Assembly: GCA_030141605.1 (NCBI GenBank)
Contig: JAQGDQ010000117.1
Coordinates: 124,001 to 188,000, forward strand
Length of the DNA: 64,000 nt
Direction: 5' to 3'
Source of the DNA: Tubiluchus corallicola
Lineage: Eukaryota > Priapulida > Priapulimorpha > Priapulimorphida > Tubiluchidae
The position numbers were made by a program, and so were the translations under genes. The notes beneath the pieces are model-generated. The model was not told where the DNA came from. It made no database searches and worked only from the letters and a program-made list of their open reading frames with translations. This document shows positions 1-10,831 of this stretch, piece after piece (position 1 is the stretch's first letter; each line of letters opens with the position of its first letter).

Positions 1-102
1 GAATTTTTAAGTGAAGTTTAGCGAACTGCAGAAGTTTTGTTACACATGCCTCCATTCTGTCAACCAGCTTACTTAATTTTTTTTAAATATGCCCATAGCA
101 AG

Positions 103-469
103 GGCTGGATTGTCCTATAGGCTAATTATAGGCTGCAGCCTAGAGCCTCTCAAGCTTGGGGGTTGTCAAGCTTTGATGACATTTGATAAAAAATCCTCTT
201 TTTCACTATGGCTGTACTGAAATATGTGTTAATTTGCTTTTCAGTAAATTGTAAAATAGTGGTATCTCTTAAAGAACATTTTATTGACAAACAAAAGATA
301 GCTATTCTAGTTTATTTAAGTAATTTACAACAAGTTTACTTCAAATTATGTAAATCTTGTTAAAATATATCGCAAATATTCGGAATAAGACCAGCCATTG
401 GAGCGCCATCTGAGGGGAACATACCATAAATTTTATTAGCCTAAGGTTCCAAAAGGTCATAATCCAGCC
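103..469. mobile_element. Degraded non-autonomous DNA transposon (MITE), copy 1
   Basis: The two ends are inverted repeats: GGCTGGATT at 103-111 and its reverse complement AATCCAGCC at 461-469. A second, diverged copy of the whole element lies at about 17480-17840; both share an early GGCTGCARCCTAG..GCCTCT block and a late AAAGGTCATAATCC block. No coding capacity is visible. The terminal motif and size resemble small hAT-derived elements. The flanks here do not show a convincing target duplication, so the family assignment is inference. Confidence 0.6.
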
Positions 470-483
470 ATGTCTGCAGCAAT

Positions 484-655
484 GTTCGTTTGGTGGAAGA
501 TACAAATCATTTAAATTTCTTTTGCATTTTTAACCAAGGCGTTTTATGCAGTATATTATGTAGCAATTTCAGTATTTTTTAAGTGTATATTAAAATACAA
601 TAGATGTTGTTCAAGGTTTGGTTTTCTTTTCACTTAAATTTGTGATCAGAAGTTC
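484..655 (+). repeat. Dispersed direct repeat, copy A
   Basis: This segment is similar to 2423-2595 in the same orientation. Shared blocks include GTTCGTTTGG, ATTTAAATTTCTTTTGCA and a TATTAAAATRCAATARATG block, separated by small differences. It begins just after the 3' end of the MITE at 103-469. The family is unknown and there is no coding capacity. Confidence 0.6.
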
Positions 656-989
656 TTATCCCCCACATTGATATAACCTTACATTTTGTTCAAATTTTTC
701 AGTAATTCTGTACTTTATTACTTTTTCAAGTACTTTACTAATTATATTAATAATAAAAATTTCTCTTCTATTTCTAATTCCAGTTTGTTACCTTTTCCTT
801 TATATATTGCCTTGATTTTCATGGTCTTACTCATTTACCAACTTAGCTAATTATGAAATCATCTCCTGCTGCTTCTATCATTTCCTTTTTCCATCTTTGC
901 CTGTCTTGTGATTTTCCATTTTTAGTTGCTTAGTAGCTAAGCACTATTACTTCCTTTTTAGTTGATGTACTTGCTTTACATTTGCTAGT

Positions 990-1080
990 GTTTCTATACT
1001 TCTATATGCAAGACTTTATTTCTTCCACTTAAATGTTTCTATACTTCTATATGCAAGACTTTATTTCTTTCACTTAAATG
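990..1080 (+). repeat. Short tandem duplication, 45-bp period
   Basis: The block GTTTCTATACTTCTATATGC followed by AAGACTTTATTTCTT starts at 990 and again at 1035, giving two nearly identical units of about 45 bp. It was probably made by replication slippage. Confidence 0.75.
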
Positions 1081-1149
1081 CTCTTGATTCTAGATTCTAA
1101 ATAGTTCTAAATAATAATTTGCGTATTCATACTTAACTTTTTTAACATC

Positions 1150-1530
1150 TTCAAGTCTTTTTCCTTCGATCTAATATTGCACTAGCTACTTCTGATTTCA
1201 CAGAGTCTATCCTTTTCTTGGATTCCGAAAAGGCACCATGATCTAGTTTATTTCCTTGTCATCTTTTTAACTGCATTGTTGATTTTTGCTCTTCTGGCTT
1301 CCCACTGTTGGGTTATAATTTCTTCATCAATGAACTCAATTCTTAATCTTTTTATTTTGTTTTTAGTCACATTTTATTGTTGTTCAGCTTTTTGAAAATT
1401 AAATACTGCCATATGGCTTTAATTCATTTGTATTACTGTTGTTAATTCTGCTACTGTTGTCAATATAGTGGTGTAAAAATGATATTGCCAGTTTCAATAA
1501 CGATGATACTGATTTGGTGATTGGGTTGCC
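1150..1530 (-). repeat. Interspersed repeat, inverted partner of 4380-4665
   Basis: The reverse complement of this stretch matches about 4380-4665. Shared blocks in the 4.5-kb orientation are CCAACAGTGGGAAGCCAG, GCAAAAATCAACAAT, CTGAACAACAA and CATCATCACCAAA-like sequence. A related fragment is at 2650-2750, whose reverse complement matches 4310-4400 (CTTCCAAAACCT followed by GCCTAAACAAA). The three pieces probably derive from one old repeat family. I do not recognise a protein in it. Confidence 0.6.
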
Positions 1531-2422
1531 TTCTCGTCACGAACCGAAATCAAGAGTTAAGAACCAGAGGGGGTCTGGGATTGAGCCCAAAAAGTCAACA
1601 CTTTCTTGTATTTAGATGTTTTTCAGAAACAAAAGTTAAGAAATTTAAACCATAAAGTAGTCCCGGTCCCACTACATTTCTTATGTTATGTTTTTTTAGA
1701 TTTCTGGAGATAGATGGTTTATGTTAAGTGAATTAAAGCTAAAGCGGAAGAATATTTGCATTGCAGCACTTGCCAGTTGCCACTGCAGCAAAAGTTGGCA
1801 AAAAACGTAGATAGCATTAAACGATGAAGCTAAGTAACTATTTAAACTTAATTTAATAAGTTTACTATTTTACTTAACAAGTATTCCACTGCTTTTAGCT
1901 TAGCTTTATGCAACGGTTCAAGAGGTTCTATTAAAGTCACGATCGCTTCACTCTTGGGTGCTCTCATTTTGAACGAAACATGGTGTCATCCGGTTACTGT
2001 ACAATATAAACACTTATCCTGCCAGGTGTTTCAGCAACCTTTTTTTCAACTTATACAGTGATCTCTATAAACTAATTAACCTGCCCAGCACCTACTATAT
2101 GTTTGCAAGTTGGCACGCATATCCGAAAGTCAACAAAAATCTGTATATTAATTATTCACACAATTAATACAAATTACTTACACATTTTAAGGTACATAAT
2201 CCTAAGAGTTAAATCTATGTAACAACTTTAAACTTGGTCATAATTGATCAAATGACTGTTTTTTTACATAAACACAGTAAAATGCAACGCTAGAATAACT
2301 GAACTTCTGAGTGAACTGTAGAAATTTCTCAAGGTGTATCTTCATCACAGCTTGCCTTTACAGCATTAATGCTAACCAGTAGGAACCAGTTTATGTCATT
2401 TTTTCAAACATTCCATCGGCGA

Positions 2423-2595
2423 TGTTCGTTTGGCGCGAAACAAGAAATATTTAAATTTCTTTTGCATTTTTAAGCAAGGCATTTTTTATGGTGTGGTGAT
2501 TTTAATATTTTTAATTGCATATTAAAATGCAATAAATGTTGTTTGAGGATTGATTTTTCCTTTAAATTTCAATCTGATAGTCGAAATCAGAAGAT
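2423..2595 (+). repeat. Dispersed direct repeat, copy B
   Basis: Second copy of the repeat at 484-655, same orientation and similar length, diverged by scattered substitutions and small indels. It is not next to a MITE here, which suggests the repeat is an independent family. Confidence 0.6.
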
Positions 2596-4309
2596 TTTAA
2601 AATTTCTTAAAAAATCCGGCCTACAGATCTATGGATGTGAGGCTGAATTTCAGGAGATTCCACGCCAAATTTGGTGATGACGATTAGGTGCTAGCTATTT
2701 ATTATTTGTCTAGGTCCATTGCAAAGGTTTTGGAAACCTTGTTAGTTTTTTTAGCTTTTTACATGCAGTATGGTATTAATTGAATAACCTACAAAGTATC
2801 CTCAAATCTTGTAGCAGTATAAGTCAATACAAGTTGGTAGCTTAGGGATTAATTTATTGAATCTGTAATCAAATAAGGTTAACTATGCTAATAAAACTGT
2901 ATTAAGAGTTTCAAACATTGCATGGCACTTTTAACCTGTGCAAAAGTACAAAGCTATCTATTTGATAGCAAGTCCTGATTTTTGTGTCTTGAAAGTAATG
3001 GGATCTAAATTGTGCACACTTATGTCAATCGTGCTGTATCTTTACATTATGATCAGCAGTAACTCTACGTTCAAGGTTGCGATCATTACCACTGTGGATG
3101 TTCAAAGTTTTGTTTTAGCAAACAAATGTCTTATAGGTAAAGTACATTCGAGTACATAGATCACAGTGTTTGTGTCAAAGTTGTGCGACAGACTCAACCC
3201 TGCTTTTTTGCTTATTAGAAGCCTGCGCTTTTCTATGTTCTGTCTGCTCAAAAGTAAGTAACTTTTTCTTGTTTGTTTGTACATGCCTTATTTTAAATAC
3301 AATTTTTTATTTACACCATGACTAACATTTTTGTAAGGGTAAAGCTTGTGTTATCTGCGACTCTGTACATGTAGTTTGTTTTTTAGTTTTTGATTTCAGC
3401 TTCTCTTTAATTATATAAATGAGCGTATTGACTTTGTTGATAGACCTATTTCATAAATATAATTGTAAAATACAATAGTAGTAATGAATTGCATTTTGGT
3501 ATATCTTGGTAGTAATGATAACAGTTTAATCAAAGAAACTTTGAGAAAATTTTCAATTTTTTAAATAAATATTTGTTTCATGTTTGCTTTGAAACTGTAA
3601 AGTACTTCTGAGTTATTAGTTTTCTGCTATTATTTCGTCTGTTTGATTGAACACGACTGTTTTTACAAAATGATGCATTTGTTCGAGCTTATGCTTCGTT
3701 ATCAGCTGGGTAGCATTATTAGAATAGTAATAGTAAGTGATAGGAATGAAGAAGTTTTGAATTTGTCTTAAATCACCCCAAATTCTAATAATTCAATGTA
3801 TATCTTTTTGCCTTCTGACTATTGATCAGTACAATTATAATTACCAATGGATTTACTATCAATAATCCTGGCAGGCAGTGTGTTTTGACTAGTCTCCTTG
3901 TTGATAAGGTAAACCCTCTCATTTACTGCAAAATGTTTCACCAAATACAATATTTCATATAGCATAATGAATACGCACCTTAAAAAGCTCATTGATGCTA
4001 CTAATTTCGTCATGCAAGCAGTTTTTAATATTTAAAATTTCAATATATGTATATGATCAGTTTTGCAAAGTTCAGGAAAACTGAGCATAAATGATGGCAT
4101 AAAATTGCTGCAATACATTTTTTCCATGTAAAAACGATGTACAATAATTGACTCGGATTGATTATTTAGTTCAGTTACTCAAGGCATATTATAGGCTGTA
4201 ATGATTCCCTCATAATGTCACTATCCTCAGAACTTTCATCTCTTGTGGACAGCTCTTGTGTTATTGGTTATTCGTTTAATACCACACTGAATTTAAAAAA
4301 AACTAACAA

Positions 4310-4665
4310 TGCTTCCAAAACCTATGCAGTGGGCCTAAACAAAATAGTAAACGGCTAGGGCCTAGTTGGAACAGTAAAATCATCATCACCAAACCAATGT
4401 CACCATTTTTGTAACATTAAGTAGTAGCATTAAGAGCAGTTAAAAACTGAACAACAACATAATGAGACTAAAAGCAAATTTTTTAGAATATGTTGGTAGA
4501 TTAATTATATTAAGAATGGAATAGATTAAGAACAGAGTTGATTGACAAACTAATTATATCCCAACAGTGGGAAGCCAGGAAAGCAAAAATCAACAATACA
4601 ATTAAAAAGATGATTAAAGGAAGTAAACATGAGACCCTGTAAAATCAGAAATACCATCATTAGTT
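4310..4665 (+). repeat. Interspersed repeat, inverted partner of 1150-1530 and 2650-2750
   Basis: Reads as the opposite-strand copy of the two fragments near the start of the window. It ends about 260 bp before the splice acceptor of the acyl-CoA oxidase, so the promoter region of that gene is partly repeat-derived if the promoter is close. Translation gives no recognisable protein. Confidence 0.55.
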
Positions 4666-4925
4666 GGCTTTAAGGTCCAAGAATTCTTGGTGTCTACAGT
4701 TTTGTCCAGCAATTAGTAAAGGAACTGACAACTGGCATTGTTATCCCATGTATTTACAAAGACTTGTCTGTATTCAACATTAAACCATTTGCATTACTCA
4801 CTATAAAATTGCAACGCTCCATGAATTTGATCACAAAATCAGTGCTTACTTTATTAACGTGGTACTTGAGAAACTACAACGTGGTGATTACTTTATTAAA
4901 GTGGTTCAATTTTTTTTTAATCTAG

Positions 4926-4946
4926 GCGAAGCAAGTTAATCAAGCA
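4926..4946 (+). other. Splice acceptor and 5' UTR of the acyl-CoA oxidase
   Basis: A run of eight or nine T residues followed by AATCTAG (AG at 4924-4925) immediately precedes GCGAAGC and then the ATG at 4947. This is a strong 3' splice site 21 bp upstream of the start codon. It implies that the single coding exon is preceded by an untranslated exon joined either by cis-splicing or by a trans-spliced leader. Which of the two cannot be told from this window. Confidence 0.55.
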
Positions 4947-6947
4947 ATGTCTTCTTCAACTAAAAACGTTTCCATCAAGATGAATCCTGATCTGCAACGA
5001 GAAAGATCAAATGCCACTTTTGATGTGGAACAGCTGACGTATCTGCTGTACTATGGTGAATATACCACCAAGCACAAACGTGAGATTGAAGAAATGGTAT
5101 TTAGTGATAAGGATTTCATCAGCATGAAGGACCACCGTTTTTTGTCGCGTAGTGAACGATACGGTCAAGCTGTACATAAAGCTGTTCTTGCAGTTAAAAA
5201 ATTTGGCAAGCTTGGACTATCGGGAATTGCTAATGAATACTTATATAGAAGGGCAGTCATGGTGTATGATAATGATCCATTAGCCTTACATGATCTCATG
5301 TTCCTTCCAGCACTAGAGAGCCTGTCTACTGAGGAACAAAAAAAGAAGTGGTTGAAAATGGCACAAAACTACATCATTATAGGAACTTATGCACAAACAG
5401 AACTGGGACATGGTACTCATATTCGTAAGATAGAGACCACTGCTACTTATGTCCCTCAAACTGAAGAGTTCATTATTAACAGTCCAACACTGTCATCAAT
5501 GAAATGGTGGCCTGGCAATATGGCAAAAACCAGTAATTACGTCATACTGATGGCGCAGTTATACATTGGCAGTAAATGCTATGGTATCCATCCCTTCCTT
5601 GTGCAGATTAGAAGTTTAGACACCCACACACCTCTACCTGGTATAGAAGTCGGTGACATTGGACCAAAGATGGGATTTGATGCCAACGACAATGGATATT
5701 TAAAGTTCAATTATGTGAGAATTCCCCGTGAAAACATGCTAATGAAGAACTCTCAGGTTCTTAAGGATGGCACTTATGTTAAACCATCTAGTGAAAAGCT
5801 GTCTTATGGCACAATGGTGTTCGTCAGAGCTATGATTGTCTTTGACACTGCTATCTATCTTGCCAAAGCTCTAACAATTGCCATTCGGTACAGTGCAGTT
5901 AGGCGTCAGTCAGAAATTGAACCCGGTGGTCCTGAACCTCAAGTTCTTGATTTTGTAACTCAGCAGTACAAACTATTCCCACTTCTAGCTTCTGCTTATG
6001 CCTTCCACTTTGTAGGGGAGTTTATGCGAGATACTTACTATTCCATGGCTGCCATTATAGAAGGTGGTGACTTGGATCTTTTACCAGAGTTACATAGTTT
6101 ATCTTGCTGTCTTAAGGCACTAAGTACCTGGGTTGTGTCTTCGGGAATCGAACAATGCCGTATGTGCTGTGGTGGGCACGGATATTCAAAAGCTAGCGCT
6201 TTCCCAGATTTGTATGTGTTTGCAACTCCTGCTTGCACTTATGAGGGTGAAAATACAGTGCTGATGTTGCAGAGTGCCAGGTATTTGGTTAAGTGTTTTT
6301 CTGCTGCGCAAAGTGGGAAAAAGCTTGCCAGATCAGTTGCATATCTTTCTCAGCCTAGTCCAGAAAGATTTACATTTGAGAAGACGGGATGTTTTTCTTC
6401 TGCATTTGCACATAGAGCAAAGAGGTTAGTGTCATATACGTGTGGCCAACTGAAACGCCAAACAGATCAAGGAATTACCTATGAACGGGCTTGGAACAAC
6501 TGTTCTGTCGACTTGCTAAATGCTGCAAAAGCTCATGCTGAGTATTTCACGGTACAAAATTTTGAGACCGTGCTTGGAAGAGAGGGCTTGAACATGCCAG
6601 TAAAAGAAGTACTGTCCTCGCTGTGTGAGCTCTACAGTTTATACACTATTCAAGAATCAGCAGGCGACTTTCTTGCAGATGGTTACATGAATGGAGAGCA
6701 GTTGTCACAGGTTAAGCGTCGAGTGGTGGAATTACTAGCAGAGATTAGACCAAATGCTGTAGCACTAGTCGATGCATTTGACTTCAGAGATGAAATGCTT
6801 CGTAGCGCTTTGGGTGCCTACGATGGAAACGTGTACGAAAGGTTATACGAGTTTGCCAAGCAGTCTACTCTGAATAAAACAGAAATTCACCCCTCTTATT
6901 ATAAGTACCTGAAGCCTATGATGGAAAGTGCTAGATCAAAATTGTAA
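4947..6947 (+). CDS. ACOX1: Peroxisomal acyl-CoA oxidase, ACOX1-like, intronless
   Basis: Flavoenzyme that introduces the first double bond into acyl-CoA in peroxisomal beta-oxidation, passing electrons to oxygen to give hydrogen peroxide. The 666-residue frame is close to the about 660 residues of animal ACOX1 and is similar end to end. It opens with the family's MNPDL-RER motif at about residue 12, has GTYAQTELGHGTH in the acyl-CoA/FAD domain, KWWPG, VGDIGPKMG, KLSYGTMVFVR, IAIRYSAVRRQ, QYKLFPLLA, and CGGHGYS. The catalytic base is predicted to be Glu433 in TYEGENTV. The C-terminal domain ends in DAFDF..., YDGNVYERL and the tripeptide SKL, a type 1 peroxisomal targeting signal. The ATG at 4947 was chosen because it opens the conserved N-terminus and lies 21 bp after a splice acceptor. 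The whole coding region is one exon, whereas vertebrate ACOX1 is split into many, so this could be an old retrocopy that kept function. No internal stops or frameshifts are seen. Confidence in the family is very high; one-to-one orthology with ACOX1 rather than ACOX2/3 is likely from the overall match. Confidence 0.96.
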   Translation: MSSSTKNVSIKMNPDLQRERSNATFDVEQLTYLLYYGEYTTKHKREIEEMVFSDKDFISMKDHRFLSRSERYGQAVHKAVLAVKKFGKLGLSGIANEYLYRRAVMVYDNDPLALHDLMFLPALESLSTEEQKKKWLKMAQNYIIIGTYAQTELGHGTHIRKIETTATYVPQTEEFIINSPTLSSMKWWPGNMAKTSNYVILMAQLYIGSKCYGIHPFLVQIRSLDTHTPLPGIEVGDIGPKMGFDANDNGYLKFNYVRIPRENMLMKNSQVLKDGTYVKPSSEKLSYGTMVFVRAMIVFDTAIYLAKALTIAIRYSAVRRQSEIEPGGPEPQVLDFVTQQYKLFPLLASAYAFHFVGEFMRDTYYSMAAIIEGGDLDLLPELHSLSCCLKALSTWVVSSGIEQCRMCCGGHGYSKASAFPDLYVFATPACTYEGENTVLMLQSARYLVKCFSAAQSGKKLARSVAYLSQPSPERFTFEKTGCFSSAFAHRAKRLVSYTCGQLKRQTDQGITYERAWNNCSVDLLNAAKAHAEYFTVQNFETVLGREGLNMPVKEVLSSLCELYSLYTIQESAGDFLADGYMNGEQLSQVKRRVVELLAEIRPNAVALVDAFDFRDEMLRSALGAYDGNVYERLYEFAKQSTLNKTEIHPSYYKYLKPMMESARSKL

Positions 6948-6960
6948 CTGCCTTCCCATT

Positions 6961-6966
6961 AATAAA
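6961..6966 (+). terminator. Polyadenylation signal of the acyl-CoA oxidase
   Basis: AATAAA begins 14 bp after the stop codon of the acyl-CoA oxidase. It is close for a 3' end signal, and further AATAAA-like hexamers lie downstream (for example near 7561), so the mRNA end could also be later. Confidence 0.4.
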
Positions 6967-6969
6967 CAA

Positions 6970-8638
6970 TTATCTTTTAAAATTAGAATATCCCATTCCA
7001 GCTGTGTGTAACAAGTGCCGTACAGTTTGTGATAAAAAATAACACTGGTGTTTTAAATTTTTAATTTACATTTAGCAGTTTAGGAGTACTACTCTCTAAT
7101 AACTTTGTCAAAGATACACTGTTGTTACTTGGTAGCAGAAAACGTCAGCTTACTGGAGTCCACATTTATACAGAAGTACATAAAGAAATGGAATAATTTA
7201 AAAGCACAGGATTTATAGTCATAAAAATTGAAATAGAGTTACACTAAAATTCTCACATTTGTAATCAAGATCTGTTGAATGGAAGTATGCAGAAGGTGTA
7301 TTCTATCCAATTATGTCTGTCATTATCTAATATAAGTGAGTATTTCTTAATTTCTTCTTAAATATTGTCAGTTGTTTATCTACAAAGAAATGTACGTAAT
7401 ATTTTATCTGCCCTTATAAATGCATTTTAGTTTTGCAGTTATATACTGGGATACCTAAACATAAATTATTAAAATTATGCTGCTATTAAAAAATTAAAAT
7501 GCTAAGTCAATACAAGAATTGATTGAGGGAGACTTGTGAAGAAAATGCTTTGTCGTGTGAAATAAAATGCTTTTAATTGAATGCTTATTATCATTTACTT
7601 TTCTCTGTCTATTGTTGCATTTTATTCTCAAGTGCCTCTTTAATAACTTGTAATGTTTAGATATTGACTAATGTAAATTAAGTGATAGTATTATTAGAAT
7701 GTTACAGACAACAAATATTACATTCACTTTGAGATATGAATGACTAATTAGTGACTACATTTAAAAAAAATATTTTGACATCAGTTACAGCAATGGGAAC
7801 TGCAGGCTAGTAGATCATTACCGGGTAATCATTAATTTAAACAGTTGCCCATTTTAACAACGTTCTAGATCATATATGGTATAACAGATATTGTGCAAAA
7901 GATCATAATAGGATTACAACATTTTTTTATATTTTTTTCTCTAATAATTTTGCTTGAAATACCTTAGTTAAAAACCATATTGTCGATTTCGTACAGTAAG
8001 CATTGGAAATTTTTGAAATTAGCATGCCAAAATTGACGTTTTTGCACAAAATTCTGGCTGGAATATACAGGCCAACAACGTTTGCACCATTGCGTGAGCA
8101 CTAGGTACTGTAACTTTTGACCTGTTAGATCTTATAGTGGAAACTGACCAATATCCACAGACCTTTACCCTTTGGTCCAAGGTCACGGGTTGTTCTATTC
8201 CTGGTATAGTATCTGTATAACAAGTTTTGTGAATCTAGCTTTTGCGATTTTCGAGTTATTGACGTGACTGTTTTAACATTTTCATTCATGTCACGTGCGT
8301 GACCAGGCATCTCCCACTTTTTGAAAAAATCCTACTGTACGTCTACCCCTATAAATGCAAAAACAAAACAAAATACTGCAAGAGGATTTAAGCGACGAAA
8401 ACGTGTGCACTAATTTCGACATTCTGACCTCTGTCATGTGACTTATCCACGCCTACTTTTTATAAGCTTTCAATGCATATCTAGCCTATGACACTATAGA
8501 GCTTATGAACCTATCTCAAATTCCTATGAGGAATTCAGTGAGAAGCTTAATTATTAAATAATAGTGGTGGCCATTTTGAAATCCAAGACGGCAGCTGAAA
8601 ATGTGCATGAAAAAAATGGCACACCATTTTTTAATTTA
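6970..8638. other. Intergenic AT-rich stretch, nothing recognised
   Basis: No coding frame with a recognisable domain, no tandem repeat and no clear transposon end is visible between the oxidase and the MITE at 8647. Confidence 0.5.
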
Positions 8639-8646
8639 GCTCCAAT

Positions 8647-9064
8647 CAGGGGTGTATGAACCAATAGGCAACTAGGCTATGATTACCATAGCCTAGGGCG
8701 CCAATGTTTGAGGGGCGCCACATTTTAGGCGCCCAATTTAAAAAAAATTCTTATTCTCCTGGGAAACGAGCGTTGTATAACACACCGCTTGTTTAACAAC
8801 AGGCAGTTACTGAGCTTAACTGTCATATAACGAACAAGTGTAATGTACTACACAACAAATAGTTGCCCAGCCTGCTTATATATAAGCGCAGTTCATAAAC
8901 ACACAATTAACAATGGCCGGGTAGAAGCTAGCTTAATAGTATTACTAATACACCACAAGTAATTGTTTACCCTGTTCAGTACATAACCTATCAGCAATTC
9001 ACAATTCAGATAGGCGGGACAAATCTACCAGCTTAGGGTATCGTGAAGTCTTGATACGCCCCTG
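8647..9064. mobile_element. hAT-type MITE with perfect 8-bp target duplication
   Basis: The element starts CAGGGGTGTATGAA and ends with the reverse complement of CAGGGGCGTATCAA, giving 14-bp terminal inverted repeats with two differences. It is flanked by the identical 8-mer GCTCCAAT at 8639-8646 and 9065-9072. CAGGG termini and an 8-bp target duplication are the hallmarks of hAT transposons. At 418 bp with no transposase frame, it is non-autonomous. The internal GCCTAGGGCGCC and GGGGCGCCAC blocks are typical of the small 'CCTAGGGC' hAT derivatives common in animals. The intact target duplication suggests a fairly recent insertion. Confidence 0.88.
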
Positions 9065-10297
9065 GCTCCAATAAGTTGACAAAGCTGACCACAAAAAAAA
9101 ACAACTTTGTCAGAAAGATCGACCTGGAATATCCAAGAGCCTGTTCTAATTGTAATAATTTTATCATGATCTTCAGCTTGCTTATTTATTTTCAAACGCT
9201 ATTAACTACACTTAAATAGTCGCGACAGCGCTGTAGCCTAACTTTCCCATTGTTACCGATAAGCAGGAACATTATCCTGTAGTAAGATAGCCGTAAACCT
9301 GTAATATGTCAACCTCTATAATGTGTCCTTACCTTCGAGGTCGCTTGGGCTCTCTGACAATGATATTTGGCTCATGTCTGATTTAGTATAATTATATTTT
9401 TTCAGAAAAAAAGCTGTACTAGTTTTCTCGACTAATAGGGGACTAGTGATATTGCAATCGATAGTGAGATGGTTGCTAATCATACTGTTGCAATGTGGTC
9501 AAGCAACAGCAATCATAACTGTGAATACGAAACACAGACACGTTTTCCTGTTACTGTAACTCGTCCACATATTTTTGTGAAAATCGAAAGAATATACTGA
9601 TTCAAGAGACGCTACTGTAACTGCCGGCAGCCAGGTTGGAAAAACAGTTTCCTGGTAGTCTCGTATCTCGTTGTCATGAACAGTCTTGTGTTTTTATAGC
9701 CCACATGTTGCCTATTTGTCTGTCTGAATTTTATTCATGACACATACATGTTCGATGTACGTATTTTCTGTCCACTATAATAACGTTTGAGGAGACTTCA
9801 TTGCATAAACGCAGTCAGTCCCAGTCCGCCCAGTCACTGCCGTTTCACAATTATTTCTTTAATCCTAAGATTCGCGGCTCACAAACAGTCATTTATTCCT
9901 TTATTTTGGATAAATGACATCGCTTCACTTTTCTAAACACGGCTTATTAGCCATAGGTTTACGTCTCTATCAGAGCTTGCATCTCTATTGCGAACTGAAT
10001 TAACTGTTCCATTTGAGTTAGTGGTCCGGGAGACCTTTGCTGGATTGATAAGCTCCTGGGACAAAAGAGGAATTGAAGCTGGGTGGATTATTTGTAAAAT
10101 AGGCGGGAAATTGACGTTTGTTCCTTTTGTCGTCAAACTAAATTGCTCTTTTCAGTTGGAGCATATGGTAGAGCTTTGAAAAATCAAACCATCCAAATAG
10201 AGAGATGTGGAACTGTTTAAAATCAGTAGATAGACTGGATTAGAAGATAATTGCCTTGAATTTAATCACTTTTTGAGGATTTCTTGATTATTTTAAA

Positions 10298-10831
10298 GCA
10301 AAACATTTAGCCACTGAGGTTATTGTTGCTAAACTTACAAAGTACCATAAATACTTTAAGAGCATTTAATTTTTGAACATACTGGCTTTATTCTTAAGAC
10401 AAATGTAACTATTCTTATAGATGTATTGCATGTTATGATAGGATTTTTGTTTAAGCTCTGCAGCTAGAATGAGCAACAATCACTTTTACATCTAGATCGA
10501 GTGTACTAAAACAATACAAAATATAAATAAATATAAAAATGCAAAATATAAAATACACCTTAGAATTAGCAAAACATTTAGCCGCTGCGGCGATTGTTGC
10601 TAAACTTGCAAAGTACCATAAACGCTTTAATGGCATTTAATTTTAGAATATACTGGCTTTATTCTTAAGACAAATGTAACTATTCTTATAGATGCATTGC
10701 ATGTTATGATAGGATTTTTGTTTAAGCTCTGCAGCTAGAATGAGCAACAATCACTTTTACATCCAGGTCGAGTTTGCTAAAGCAATACAAAATATAAATA
10801 AATATAAAAATGTAAAATACACCTTAGAATT
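10298..10831 (+). repeat. Two-copy tandem duplication, 271-bp period
   Basis: GCAAAACATTTAGCC starts at 10298 and again at 10569. The two copies stay colinear through ACTGGCTTTATTCTTAAGAC, GCAGCTAGAATGAGCAACAA and ATACACCTTAGAATTA. They differ by a modest number of substitutions and a roughly 9-bp deletion near the end of the second copy. No coding content is seen. Confidence 0.85.

Larger units (their letters stand above)
1..4925. other. Intergenic stretch with old interspersed repeats, no gene seen
   Basis: No open frame here has a recognisable domain; the short ones are AT-rich chance frames. The stretch is largely made of degraded repeats: a TIR-bearing element at 103-469, a direct repeat pair at 484-655 and 2423-2595, a small tandem duplication near 990-1080, and an inverted repeat family (about 1150-1530 and 2650-2750 against 4310-4665). 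The last few hundred bases probably include the promoter and 5' untranslated region of the acyl-CoA oxidase, but I see no clear TATA box. Confidence 0.6.
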
